Of a stretch of 64,000 nucleotides of DNA, positions 54,076 through 62,875 are shown one piece after another. Under the pieces are notes generated by a model. The model was not told where the DNA came from, ran no database searches, and worked only from the letters and a program-made list of their open reading frames with translations. The stretch spans positions 1 through 64,000 of the forward strand of contig NZ_FRCN01000006.1 in assembly GCF_900142925.1 (NCBI RefSeq). The letters are read 5' to 3'. The position numbers and the translations under genes were made by a program. Position 1 is the first letter of the stretch; every line of letters begins with the position of its first letter. Source of the stretch: Chitinophaga sp. CF418. GTDB taxonomy: Bacteria > Bacteroidota > Bacteroidia > Chitinophagales > Chitinophagaceae.

Positions 54076-55908
54076 TTAGTGAGTTTTTATCGCTTTACCT
54101 GTTCTGAAAGTGTGCTTCCAGTCAGGATTGTATAAATGTGAACGGTTCTTTCTTGCGCCGATAGCCACACCTACGATCACCAGGGTGGTCAGCGTCAGTT
54201 TATTATCACGCACGATCTGCGCCAGGTCTTTTAACTGACCGGTGTAGATCTCTTCATCTTTCCAGCTTACACGGTATAATACTGCTACAGGCGTCTCCGG
54301 TTCATAATGCTCCAGTAATTGCTCTTGTACCGACTTCGCAATAGTGGCGCTCAGGAAGATGCACATGGTGGCTTTGTGTTTAGCCATCTCATTCAGCTTC
54401 TCATGTTCGGGTAAGGGCGTCTTACCCGCACCACGAGTCAGGATGATGGTCTGCACCACCTCCGGAATGGTGAATTCCGATTTCAGGCTGGCAGCTGCTG
54501 CCTGGAATGAAGAGATGCCCGGTACAATGTAATAATCCATATCTTTCTCATCGAAGATGGTCATCTGTTCCTGTATCGCGCCGTAAATACTGGGGTCACC
54601 GGATTGTAACCTCACTATCAGGTGTCCTTTTGCATAATGCTCTTCCATTAAGCCGATCTGTTCTTCCAGGGTCATACTGGCAGAGTTCCTTACAATCGCA
54701 TCCTTCTTTGCATAATGGGTGATCTCTTCCGGAATCAGGCTACCTGCGTATAAGATCAGGTCTGCTTCTTCCACCAGTTGTTTGCCTTTAAGGCTGATCA
54801 GCTCCGCGTCGCCCGGGCCTGCACCCACAATGGCGATCACCGCCTTTCTGGCAACCTGACGGTCAATGGCAATAGCAATCGTATGTTTCTTACCGGAACT
54901 AACCGTGATCTTCTGTTTTTCCAATAACAGTTCTTTATTTCCGGACAACAACATGGCAGATGCTTCAGACACACTATGCACACCCAGCTTTGACATTACC
55001 ACTTCTGAGGGATTAAGAACAGCCTGCGTATTCAGTTCATCTGCCGTGTAGGTAACGAAAGGAACCTGTAGCTTTTCTGCCAATGCAATGAAGGCTGTTT
55101 CATCGTGTTTAACATCAATAGAACCAATAGCCTTTACTGATTCCATAGCCAGCTCTTGCTGTGCTAACTGCTGGTATACAGAAGAGTCCAGCAGCTCTGT
55201 TTCTATATCCCGCGAGCAGCCCATCCCGATATTTAATACCGGTGGATGAAAGTATAACACCGGTATTGTTACCGGATACTTCTTATGCGTCACCGCAATC
55301 AGCAGGGAATACTTCAACAGGTCTGCCTGATCCAGATCATAATAGACATCCACAAAGGCCGGCAGTGTCTTTTCAAGATGTGCCGTGCCTTTGTCTTTGA
55401 TGTCGAGCAGTAGTGCTGTTGGTTGGTTATTGACGAATAACGAAATAATACTGTTCATGCCCTGACTGGCGGCGGCCTTCCATCCAAATTGCTCCGCCAG
55501 TGTATCCAGCGACCAGATATCCTGTAGATCACTGCTGGTAGTGATCACCGCCTGTGCGCCAATGGCAGCAGCTAGTTTGCGGGTGATGTCATTGGCGCCG
55601 CCGATATGACCCGAAACCACCGACTGTACAAATAGCCCCCTGTCATCCATATTGATGACGGCAGGGTCTTCTTTTTTATCCTGTAAATAAGGGGCAATGC
55701 TTCTGACACAGATACCCAGGGCTCCGATAAAGATCAAGGTATCGAAGGTGCTGAAATTAGCTTCCAGGAAAGTCGCAATGCTATCTATATGTGTTGCCTG
55801 CTCATGATGACGGGTACTGACCAGCAGGGACTTCGGAAATTCTGTCCTGATCCTGCTGCCCAATGCAACGCCTTTATCAGTGCTGGCTATAATAACTGTT
55901 TTACTCAT
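54076..55908 (-). CDS. cbiG-cobM: CbiG-CobM fusion: cobalt-precorrin-5A hydrolase and precorrin-4 C11-methyltransferase
   Basis: 610 residues. Residues 1-350 are CbiG: FIGALGICVRSIAPYLQDKKEDPAV, VVSGHIGGANDITRKLA and LNIGMGCSRDIETE, then KLGVHSVSEASAMLL. Residues 354-610 are CobM/CbiF: VIAIVGAGPGDAELISLKGKQL, YAGSLIPEE, LQSGDPSIYGAIQEQM, VVQTIILTRGAGKTPLP and the C-terminal region. The fusion places ring-opening and C11 methylation in one chain; the combination is known in Bacteroidota B12 loci. It sits between cbiE-cbiT (two-base gap) and cobK. Confidence 0.95.
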   Translation of the reverse strand: MSKTVIIASTDKGVALGSRIRTEFPKSLLVSTRHHEQATHIDSIATFLEANFSTFDTLIFIGALGICVRSIAPYLQDKKEDPAVINMDDRGLFVQSVVSGHIGGANDITRKLAAAIGAQAVITTSSDLQDIWSLDTLAEQFGWKAAASQGMNSIISLFVNNQPTALLLDIKDKGTAHLEKTLPAFVDVYYDLDQADLLKYSLLIAVTHKKYPVTIPVLYFHPPVLNIGMGCSRDIETELLDSSVYQQLAQQELAMESVKAIGSIDVKHDETAFIALAEKLQVPFVTYTADELNTQAVLNPSEVVMSKLGVHSVSEASAMLLSGNKELLLEKQKITVSSGKKHTIAIAIDRQVARKAVIAIVGAGPGDAELISLKGKQLVEEADLILYAGSLIPEEITHYAKKDAIVRNSASMTLEEQIGLMEEHYAKGHLIVRLQSGDPSIYGAIQEQMTIFDEKDMDYYIVPGISSFQAAAASLKSEFTIPEVVQTIILTRGAGKTPLPEHEKLNEMAKHKATMCIFLSATIAKSVQEQLLEHYEPETPVAVLYRVSWKDEEIYTGQLKDLAQIVRDNKLTLTTLVIVGVAIGARKNRSHLYNPDWKHTFRTGKAIKTH

Positions 55909-55909
55909 G

Positions 55910-57094
55910 TTATCTTTTTTCTGCCATTAGTATGGTGATAGGATTATGATCGTCTACCCGTACCACCATAGGTTCGGACAATTTGTAATCCAATGACTGA
56001 GCGATCGCTGTAAACTGCCACCTGCTATCTTCCTTTACCGCATTCAATACGATCCTGCCGCGGGAGGGGAGAATGGTATCCAGTTTCCGCAGCAATTCTT
56101 CCAGCCTGCCTCCGTGTCCGCCGATAAATACAGCATCGGGAACAGGGTAGATGTGAAGGTCTGTCTCAAAGAAGTCACCCATTACCTTTGTAATGCCTGG
56201 TGTGGAATGCCTGCGCATATTCCTGTCCATGATTTCGCTGCATTCGGCCCGTTGTTCGAAAGCAATAACACGCAGGTGCGGATATTGTCTTCTTGCTTCA
56301 ATGGAAACAGAACCGGTACAGAAACCTATGTCCCAGAGTACATGACGTTCCGCAAGGTCCAGACAGGAAAGGCTGGTAAGGCGGATGGGTATCTTGGTGA
56401 TCATATTCGGTCGGTTCTCCAGGCCATAGAACAAATGGTCTGCAATGCCGTGCGAGAATGCCTGTCTGGATGTTCTAATCAGTATCAAACAGTTCAGCGG
56501 ATAAGCTGTATAGTTGATCGCATCATTCAATTCAAATGTGGAAGAATGATGATGAAGGCCACCCAGGTCTTCACCCAGGATCATCCTGTAATTAGTGAAA
56601 TTATATTCCAGCATACGCTGTGCAATGGCTGATGGTGATTTATGCTGGTCTGTCAGCACGCCGAGTATTGGCGCTTGTGTGATCAGGGCATTGTCTAACT
56701 CATCCCATGTTCGTCCGTGTACAGAAACAGTCACCAGACTGGCGTAAGAGAGGTTGTTCGCATGACAAAGCAGCTGTATGCTGTTGAAATAAGGATAGAC
56801 CTTCATGTTTGCTGCCGGATCGAATTGCTGTATAGTGCCGGCAAAACCGTAAAATAGTGGGTCTCCGGAAGCAAATACCACGACAGTGCCATTGTGATCG
56901 CGGAACTGTTCAAAGAGAACAGGCATATTGCCTTGTATATTTATCCATTGGTGATGTTCGGGGAGATATTTTTTCACCAGCTCATAGTGCCGCTTTCCAC
57001 CGGAGAATATCCTGTGCGATGGTAACAACATCCTGACCTCATCCGGCAGGATGCAGTCAGGTTCATTTGATATGCCGATTACAATATATTCCAC
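55910..57094 (-). CDS. cobL: CbiE-CbiT fusion (CobL-type precorrin-6Y methyltransferase/decarboxylase)
   Basis: 394 residues. The N-terminal CbiE half (about 1-215) shows VVVFASGDPLFYGFAGTIQQ and LVTVSVHGRTWDELDNALI. The C-terminal CbiT half has RLTSLSCLDLAERHVLWDIGFCTGSVSIEAR (SAM-binding), then AVFIGGHGGRLEELLRKL and NAVKEDSRWQF. Together they methylate C5 and C15 and remove the C12 acetate carboxyl. The start codon overlaps the stop of the CobJ-CobH gene by one base. Confidence 0.95.
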   Translation of the reverse strand: MEYIVIGISNEPDCILPDEVRMLLPSHRIFSGGKRHYELVKKYLPEHHQWINIQGNMPVLFEQFRDHNGTVVVFASGDPLFYGFAGTIQQFDPAANMKVYPYFNSIQLLCHANNLSYASLVTVSVHGRTWDELDNALITQAPILGVLTDQHKSPSAIAQRMLEYNFTNYRMILGEDLGGLHHHSSTFELNDAINYTAYPLNCLILIRTSRQAFSHGIADHLFYGLENRPNMITKIPIRLTSLSCLDLAERHVLWDIGFCTGSVSIEARRQYPHLRVIAFEQRAECSEIMDRNMRRHSTPGITKVMGDFFETDLHIYPVPDAVFIGGHGGRLEELLRKLDTILPSRGRIVLNAVKEDSRWQFTAIAQSLDYKLSEPMVVRVDDHNPITILMAEKR

Positions 57095-58449
57095 TACTTA
57101 TCATTTACGGTGAAAGCTGCATTGACAATACTGGCCGCTACATTGCTGCCGCCTTTACGTCCCTGTATGATGACATATGGCACGTTTTTCATCGCCTGTA
57201 ATTTCAGCTTTGACTCTATTACATTCACGAAGCCAACAGGCGCCCCGACAATACCCGCAGGACTGAACCTGTTTTCCTGTAACTGGTCGCAGAGCTCAAA
57301 GAGGGCGGTAGGAGCGTTTCCTACCACAAATAGTGCATCCGGATGCTTTTCTATAGCGATGCGCATACCTGCCTGGCTACGGGTAAGTCCTTCTTTTTCG
57401 GCCAGCGGTAGTACTGCTTCATCATTCAGATAACAGTATACATTGGCATTATATTTCTTCAGAAATTCTTTTGTAATACCTGATTGTACCATGGTCACGT
57501 CGGTAACGATGGTACCTCCTTCTTTCAGATATTTATGCCATTGTGTAATAGCGCTCCCATTAGAGAGGTAGAGGTCTTCATATTCAAAATCTGCAGTGGT
57601 GTGAATACAGCGCATAATGGCCCACCTGTCAGCCTCGCTTACGTCTTCCCGTTTCAGCTGAGAGGCTATCTGCCGGAAACTTTCGTCCTGTATTTCCTGG
57701 CCGCTCTGTGGCTTTCTGGCCATATATCCGCGGGGAGTAACGAGGTGGTTTTTAAACTGATAGGTTTGTGAGTTCCCGATCATCACAAGAGAGAACATGT
57801 CAACATCTTCGATACGCAGGTTGGCCAGTGTGGTGATCGTGATCTGTTCATCCGGTCTAGTTACCTGCCGGATGATCGCGACTGGTGTACCTGGCTCCCG
57901 GTGTTGCAGGAACAACTCTTTAAAACGGGCCAGTTGCCAGAAGCGTTTTTTACTCCGCGGATTATAAAGAGAAGTAACAAAGTCACCGATGGCTGCTGCC
58001 TGTATCCTCTTTTCGATCACCGGCCAGGGTGTCATCAGGTCGGAGAGCGAGATGCAGCAAAAGTCATGTCCCAGTGGAGCGCCCAGCTTGCCGGCAGCAG
58101 CAATAAATGCACTGATGCCGGGGATGGTCTGTAAATCAATCTCTTTGTCGGTGCGGGTGCTGGCGTATTGGTAAACAAGGGACGCCATTGCGTAGATGCC
58201 AGCATCACCGGAACTAATCACCACTACATGTTTGCCCGGTTCACAACAGTTAACAGCCAGTTCTGCACGGGCTTCTTCTTCCGTAAGGTCTTTCCCGATA
58301 CATTCACAATCCGGTTTTAAGAGATGTGCAATGAACTGAAAATAATAACTGTACCCGATCACGGTATCAGCTGTTGCCAATATCTGTTGGGCTACAGGTA
58401 GAATATAATCCTTACCGCCGGGTCCTATGCCAACTACACTTAGTTTCAT
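57094..58449 (-). CDS. cobJ-cobH: CobJ-CobH fusion: precorrin-3B C17-methyltransferase and precorrin-8X methylmutase
   Basis: 451 residues. Residues 1-245 are CobJ/CbiH: LSVVGIGPGGKDYILPVAQQ, VVVISSGDAGIYAMASL, GHDFCCISLSDLMTPW and VTSLYNPRSKKR. Residues 246-451 are CobH/CbiC: MRCIHTTADFEYEDLY with catalytic-type His283, GGTIVTDVTMVQSGI, VVGNAPTALFELCDQL, AGIVGAPVGFVNVIESK and IIQGRKGGSNVAASIVNA. Ring contraction and the later methyl migration are far apart in the pathway, so fusion may aid dosage rather than channelling. It overlaps cobI by four bases. Confidence 0.95.
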   Translation of the reverse strand: MKLSVVGIGPGGKDYILPVAQQILATADTVIGYSYYFQFIAHLLKPDCECIGKDLTEEEARAELAVNCCEPGKHVVVISSGDAGIYAMASLVYQYASTRTDKEIDLQTIPGISAFIAAAGKLGAPLGHDFCCISLSDLMTPWPVIEKRIQAAAIGDFVTSLYNPRSKKRFWQLARFKELFLQHREPGTPVAIIRQVTRPDEQITITTLANLRIEDVDMFSLVMIGNSQTYQFKNHLVTPRGYMARKPQSGQEIQDESFRQIASQLKREDVSEADRWAIMRCIHTTADFEYEDLYLSNGSAITQWHKYLKEGGTIVTDVTMVQSGITKEFLKKYNANVYCYLNDEAVLPLAEKEGLTRSQAGMRIAIEKHPDALFVVGNAPTALFELCDQLQENRFSPAGIVGAPVGFVNVIESKLKLQAMKNVPYVIIQGRKGGSNVAASIVNAAFTVNDK

Positions 58450-59153
58450 ATCCTTTTTAGAATGAGTAAAGAAAAATAGGGGATCTCCCTTTCTTCCAAA
58501 TCGTTTATATCTGTTGTGATGTATTGCTGTGCTGTTCCCAATCGCTCACAATAGACCATGTGCAGGCTTGTCTGATGGATGAGTGTACGGATCTCCTGCA
58601 GCACGCTGCGCACTTTGATCAGCACAACTGTTTCAAACTCTTCCAGGTAGCGGGAGAGGGTATCGCGGTCTTTCATCCTCGGAAGAATAGCTATTTTCTC
58701 ATTGAGAATAGCCAGGGATGATTGATGTTCGGCAGCGCCCAGTATAAAGGAAGGTACACCGGCAATGATCTCCAGGTCCAGTTTGTGTGCATGGATATGT
58801 TTTAACAGGTAAGCGAAGGTGCTGTAGAAGGAAATATCTCCTTCACTGACAAAGGCTACTTTGAGACCGCTATTATAGTCTGCTTGCAAACGCTGGACGG
58901 TATCCGCATACGTCTGTTCGGCTGACTCACGGTCGTCAGACATTTTCAGGAACATACCATGCAGTTTGTTTTCTTCCAGCTGATAGTGTTGTAGTATCTG
59001 TAATGAATAACTGGAGGTAGTCCCATCAGGCAACAGCGATCCCGGATAATAGATCTTATCCGCCTGTTGCAGTATCTGCAGGCCCTTTACCGTGATCAGC
59101 AGTGGATCGCCGGGCCCTAATGAAACGCCATATATCTTTCCCTGTTTATGCAT
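58446..59153 (-). CDS. cobI: Precorrin-2 C20-methyltransferase CobI/CbiL
   Basis: 235 residues. GKIYGVSLGPGDPLLITVKGLQIL is the SAM-methyltransferase opening, KVAFVSEGDISFYSTFAYLL the second loop, IIAGVPSFILGAAEHQSSLAI the third, and LIKVRSVLQEI and VYCERLGTAQQYI the rest. It methylates C20 and so commits the ring to corrin formation. It starts three bases after cbiX ends and overlaps CobJ-CobH by an ATGA-type overlap. Confidence 0.95.
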   Translation of the reverse strand: MHKQGKIYGVSLGPGDPLLITVKGLQILQQADKIYYPGSLLPDGTTSSYSLQILQHYQLEENKLHGMFLKMSDDRESAEQTYADTVQRLQADYNSGLKVAFVSEGDISFYSTFAYLLKHIHAHKLDLEIIAGVPSFILGAAEHQSSLAILNEKIAILPRMKDRDTLSRYLEEFETVVLIKVRSVLQEIRTLIHQTSLHMVYCERLGTAQQYITTDINDLEEREIPYFSLLILKRI

Positions 59154-59156
59154 GTA

Positions 59157-60086
59157 TCAGATACCGAGGATCTTTTTAACTTTTTTAAACACTGTTTTCT
59201 TATCACCGATCTTTTCATCTTCTTCAAAGAGGATACCTTTCACTGCCAGGTGATGGCCCATTTGGTCCCGGCCCACTTCTTCCTCAAAGCCAATGATCTG
59301 TGTACGATATTTACATAGCTGGCAGTTCATATTAGGATTGCCTTCCTCCACTTCCCGGATGCGTTCATCAATAGCTTGTAGCAGCAGTTCATCACATCCG
59401 AAGGAGGCAGTGGTAACCACTTCTTTATCAGACACTGCTTTGAATTCATCCAGTTGCGCATAGATCTTTTTGAGTAACACGCCTGTGAAGAGGAATACGG
59501 GCAAAGCCACGATCCTTTTGTATGGCAGATGATCGATGACAGGCAGCAGGTCTTTTAACAGTGGTTGTGTTACACCAATGAAGGCTGTGGTGGAAAAACC
59601 AAAGCCGAGCCCTTCGCTCAGCATACGCGTGAGTTTCGCTACGTCGGAATTAGCGTCCGGATCGGAGGTGCCTCTGCCTATCAGCAACAGGCAGGCGTCT
59701 TTCCTGTTGAGCGCCGGTGCTGTTGCTTCCGCCTGTTCTATAAGTTGCTTCGCCAGCTGGAGCATGGACGGCGTAATACCGATATGTCTGCCCAGCCTGA
59801 TTGTCAGGTCTTCGTACTGGCTTTGCAGTGTATTCATTTCATAAGGAATATCATTCTTGGCGTGGCCACCGGCAAAGAGTATTGCAGGTACGGCGATGAT
59901 CTCCCTTACGCCTGCCAGGTACATGCGTTCAACGGCTGCTGCATATACAGGATGGGCAAATTCCAGGAAACCGTAATCCACCATCCTGTCCGGATAGCGT
60001 TTTTGCAGTGCTGCCACCAATGCCTTAAAGCCGTGTACACCTTCGGGATCCCGGCTGCCATGACCACATATTAATATCCCTTTCAT
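59157..60086 (-). CDS. cbiX: Sirohydrochlorin cobaltochelatase CbiX (long form)
   Basis: 309 residues, two tandem chelatase-like halves. The first half has LICGHGSRDPEGVHGF (His9) and VPAILFAGGHAKNDIP (second metal His), both intact. In the second half the equivalents read LIGRGTSDPDANSD and LPVFLFTGVLLKK, so both histidines are lost; the second copy is probably structural. The C-terminus has NMNCQLCKYRTQ, a CxxC that may bind an iron-sulfur cluster as reported for long CbiX proteins. It inserts cobalt early, in the anaerobic-type route. A CobN-type late chelatase is encoded in the same operon. Confidence 0.93.
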   Translation of the reverse strand: MKGILICGHGSRDPEGVHGFKALVAALQKRYPDRMVDYGFLEFAHPVYAAAVERMYLAGVREIIAVPAILFAGGHAKNDIPYEMNTLQSQYEDLTIRLGRHIGITPSMLQLAKQLIEQAEATAPALNRKDACLLLIGRGTSDPDANSDVAKLTRMLSEGLGFGFSTTAFIGVTQPLLKDLLPVIDHLPYKRIVALPVFLFTGVLLKKIYAQLDEFKAVSDKEVVTTASFGCDELLLQAIDERIREVEEGNPNMNCQLCKYRTQIIGFEEEVGRDQMGHHLAVKGILFEEDEKIGDKKTVFKKVKKILGI

Positions 60087-60095
60087 GATATGACT

Positions 60096-60929
60096 TTATA
60101 ATAGTCCGAGAGGATCCGGGTATTTGAATGAATAATTCAGCCGTTGTTTGATCCTATCGGAATTAATGATCTTAAAATGAGGATCTGTTGTGACTGCGAA
60201 GGTGGGTAGTTCAAGGCCCGCTTTCGCAGCCGCCTTTGTATAGAACTCCCTTCTCGTAGGGTGCATATCCGCACAGGCATTAAAGATCTCACCCCATGCC
60301 TGTTTCTGTATGATCCCGGTTATGAGTGCAACACAATCGTCCTGGTGGATAACGTTGATAGGCGCATCTCCGTTCTCTACATTCTTTTTACCGGCGAGGA
60401 ATCGTCCGGGTAGGCGGTCATATCCCACCAGTCCGGCAAATCTGACGATGGTTGTGAGCAGATGTGGGTTCGTCCGCAGCATCTTCTCTACTGCTAACAG
60501 CGCCCTGCCGCTATCTTTGGAAGGCGGGGCTGTTTCCAGTTCCGTGACTTCCTGATTCAGATCGGGATATACAGATGTGGAGCTGACAAAGATGATATGC
60601 TTTGCAGGGCTTTTGAGGACCTGTTCCAGCAGTAACTTCATCTGTGCCTGATGATAGAGCAACACATCTTCCCGGCGGGAAGGAGGGATGTTGATGATCA
60701 GGATCTCACTTTCCAGGAATCCTGCCAGGTCATTGCTGGTAATACTTGTATCAGTGATCTCCACCTGGTAAGGCGTGATCCCTTTTTGCGCCAGTTCTTC
60801 AAACCTTTCAGGCTGGGTGACTGAACCTTTAACGGTGTAACCTTCCTGCACCAGGTGTGCTGCCAGTGGCAGTCCCAGCCAACCGCAACCGAGGATGCTG
60901 ATCGTATTTTCCAGTGTTTGTTTAGTCAT
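60096..60929 (-). CDS. NAD(P)-dependent SDR/epimerase-like protein of unknown role in the B12 operon
   Basis: 277 residues. The nucleotide-binding motif is ISILGCGWLGLPLAAHLV (GCGWLG near 13-18), followed by IINIPPSRRED, IIFVSSTSVYPD and VRFAGLVGYDRLPGRFL, a YeeZ/extended-SDR pattern. The Tyr of STSVYP may be the catalytic one, although the standard YxxxK is not clear. It sits between the Ni/Co permease and CbiX with gaps of two and nine bases, so it belongs to the cobalamin operon. No known cobalamin step needs it; a role in side-chain, precursor or metal-related chemistry is possible but unproven. Confidence 0.75.
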   Translation of the reverse strand: MTKQTLENTISILGCGWLGLPLAAHLVQEGYTVKGSVTQPERFEELAQKGITPYQVEITDTSITSNDLAGFLESEILIINIPPSRREDVLLYHQAQMKLLLEQVLKSPAKHIIFVSSTSVYPDLNQEVTELETAPPSKDSGRALLAVEKMLRTNPHLLTTIVRFAGLVGYDRLPGRFLAGKKNVENGDAPINVIHQDDCVALITGIIQKQAWGEIFNACADMHPTRREFYTKAAAKAGLELPTFAVTTDPHFKIINSDRIKQRLNYSFKYPDPLGLL

Positions 60930-60931
60930 AG

Positions 60932-61759
60932 TTAATTATCCTTAACGCTTTCCAATACCGCTTCGCTTTTGGCATACCTGTGTCGCAGGTACAGCTCTGC
61001 GTATAACGATATAATGATACTGATAAAAACAAGACCGACAATATTATTCTGGAAATCATTCAGTTCCAGCGCTGGGTTCATGGCACTTGCAATTTTATAA
61101 AGCGGAATGGCAAAACACATGATAGTGATCAGCACATTCAATTTAAAACGATGACTCTGGATCTTTTTCTGATCAAATGTTTTCAGCAACTTGCTCAGCA
61201 GCAGGGAGTCGCAGGTACCGGTAAGGATCAATCCCAGGGAGAATACCACGCCACCAAGTATAGCATATATCCATTGATTGGAAACAGATACGGCATAGCC
61301 GAAGGCAGCGATCTGGGAGGAGGTATCAAAGATAAAACCGAAGATGATCCCAGTTACAATTACGGTGAAGGGATTGAGACTATTGCTGAACGATTTCGGC
61401 AGCAGCTTTTTCCTGAAGCCGGTCAGTTGCCCGTTATTTTTACGGGTGAGTGAGATCAGGTTGGAGATGCCCATGAAGAGTAGCATAACAGAGGAAAGCC
61501 ATTCCACTATGATGTCCAGCATGGCCGGCATTTCAAAATTGTTCTTCAGGATGCAAAGGAAGAGGGCAATTGCCGTTACCATAATGCCATGTCCGAAGGT
61601 GAACAAGGTACCTACCCAGCGGGTCCAGATACTTTTGTTCAGGTGCAGCCGGTAGGTGTAACCGTCTATGACAGTGATATGATCAGGGTCCAGTCCATGT
61701 CGTAAACCTAATACCGACAGGACAATGAACCCCGTGAGGTCCTGTTGTAGAAAATCCAT
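60932..61759 (-). CDS. NiCoT/HoxN-type nickel-cobalt permease
   Basis: 275 residues, about seven membrane helices. The N-terminal LSVLGLRHGLDPDHITVIDGYTYRL contains the NiCoT HX4DH motif (HGLDPDH). FTFGHGIMVTAIALFL follows, then FGFIFDTSSQIAAFGYAV, a second family motif. In a riboswitch-controlled B12 operon cobalt import is the natural role. It overlaps the upstream 2Fe-2S ferredoxin by one base and is the second gene of the operon. A different HX4DH protein is encoded at 51541-52236. Confidence 0.88.
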   Translation of the reverse strand: MDFLQQDLTGFIVLSVLGLRHGLDPDHITVIDGYTYRLHLNKSIWTRWVGTLFTFGHGIMVTAIALFLCILKNNFEMPAMLDIIVEWLSSVMLLFMGISNLISLTRKNNGQLTGFRKKLLPKSFSNSLNPFTVIVTGIIFGFIFDTSSQIAAFGYAVSVSNQWIYAILGGVVFSLGLILTGTCDSLLLSKLLKTFDQKKIQSHRFKLNVLITIMCFAIPLYKIASAMNPALELNDFQNNIVGLVFISIIISLYAELYLRHRYAKSEAVLESVKDN

Positions 61760-62118
61760 TATTCGTTAGGTTGTCCGCTGAAGGTGAGAGGTTTAGCATC
61801 TACCAGTTCGGCTGCGGGGAAGTGCACATGTTCTTCCAGCAGGATGTTCTGCATGAGGTGTTGTGTAACGATCTCACGGGTAGTGTCGGGCGTAACGCCT
61901 TTATACCAGAGCCCTTCCGGGTGCATGAAGATCATGGGACCCCAGGTACATTGGCCCAGGCATTTGGTACGTACGGTGTGAATTTCGTCGTTGAGATCGT
62001 TTTCGGTAAGATGTGCTCTTAACTGGTTGGTGTTCTCGTCAGCGCCGCTTTTGCTGCAGGTGCCGCCATTGCAAATAAACAGGATCTTCTGAACTTTCGT
62101 CAGGTCTTTGATCGCCAT
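61759..62118 (-). CDS. Thioredoxin-like 2Fe-2S ferredoxin, first gene of the B12 operon
   Basis: 119 residues. Four cysteines fit the thioredoxin-like 2Fe-2S pattern: C16 and C21 in ICNGGTC, C53 and C57 in KCLGQCTWGP (C-X4-C, about 31 residues, C-X3-C). The fold continues with MIFMHPEGLWYKGVTPD. Such ferredoxins often sit in anaerobic-type cobalamin loci and are thought to donate electrons for a reductive step (for example cobalt reduction or CobK-type chemistry), but the partner is not fixed. It is the first gene after the riboswitch. Confidence 0.9.
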   Translation of the reverse strand: MAIKDLTKVQKILFICNGGTCSKSGADENTNQLRAHLTENDLNDEIHTVRTKCLGQCTWGPMIFMHPEGLWYKGVTPDTTREIVTQHLMQNILLEEHVHFPAAELVDAKPLTFSGQPNE

Positions 62119-62271
62119 ACTGTTGCCTACATTTAATTTAATACATTAATTACCCGTTAATGATTAAACAAAGCTTCAGGGGAAATAGTGAGGTGGGGCA
62201 ATGCGGACCACATGACATGACGCTTGCTTTTTCCTGTGCTTTCTTCCCGAAGCGTTGGATAAACATAGTTG

Positions 62272-62425
62272 TTGGCAGGTCTTCTGACTTGTTCCACTCT
62301 TAACGCCTTCCCATCCATTTTGAGACCTGGACAGTGGCTTTGGTTTAAGGGCTGATTTGGAACTTACAGCAGCGGGAACTGTTTTGGAATTACACCAAAT
62401 TCCCTTTTAATTTCAGCCGGTATGA
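62272..62425 (-). promoter_or_regulatory. Adenosylcobalamin riboswitch
   Basis: On the minus strand the conserved blocks appear in order: AAAAGGGAATTTGGTGTAAT-type segment (near 62380-62410), CCCGCTGCTGTAAG (near 62364-62375), GCCACTGTC (62330-62338), GGGAAGGC (62305-62312) and GTCAGAAGACCTGCC (62274-62288, the B12 box). About 150 bases then separate it from the ferredoxin gene start; a 6-bp pairing acgctt/aagcgt near 62220-62255 could belong to the expression platform. It should switch off the whole 20-gene cobalamin operon when B12 is plentiful. Confidence 0.95.
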
Positions 62426-62875
62426 GCGGTTGAAAACCAAAAACTGGCGTGAAGGTAGGGAATTATTTGGTGTTTTCCTACGGGGGGAATGGTTGGCCAG
62501 GAGGCATATACTGAGATCCTCCTACGCATATACGCTGCGCAGCCTGTATCTTTCTTTGTGGTAAGAGGGGGAATTGGTGTGTTATAACGTACGTACAACT
62601 AACATGTTATGTGTTTTGTCAAGTCCTTTTGACACCTTTGCAGTCAGTTAGAATTTGATGTTGCCCATTACCCGTTTAGTCACCTATACTTTGTTCGAGC
62701 ATATTCAGAATTCTCAGTTTCAGATCTTAATCTATCTATAAGCGAACAACCGGACTACTACAATAGTCTGCGTAGCCTTGTTGATGCCTATCGTAAAAAT
62801 ACGAGTGCGTTAACCCGGGATCGCCGTTTGCAGGTGAAGATCAACACATTTACACTTTTATATAAACTATATACC

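Noticed and set aside
62600..62695. Promoter for the tail-fibre-like gene (TTTG, CACCTTTG or TATACTTTG words)
   Set aside because: Several partial matches exist, but none has both elements at the right spacing.
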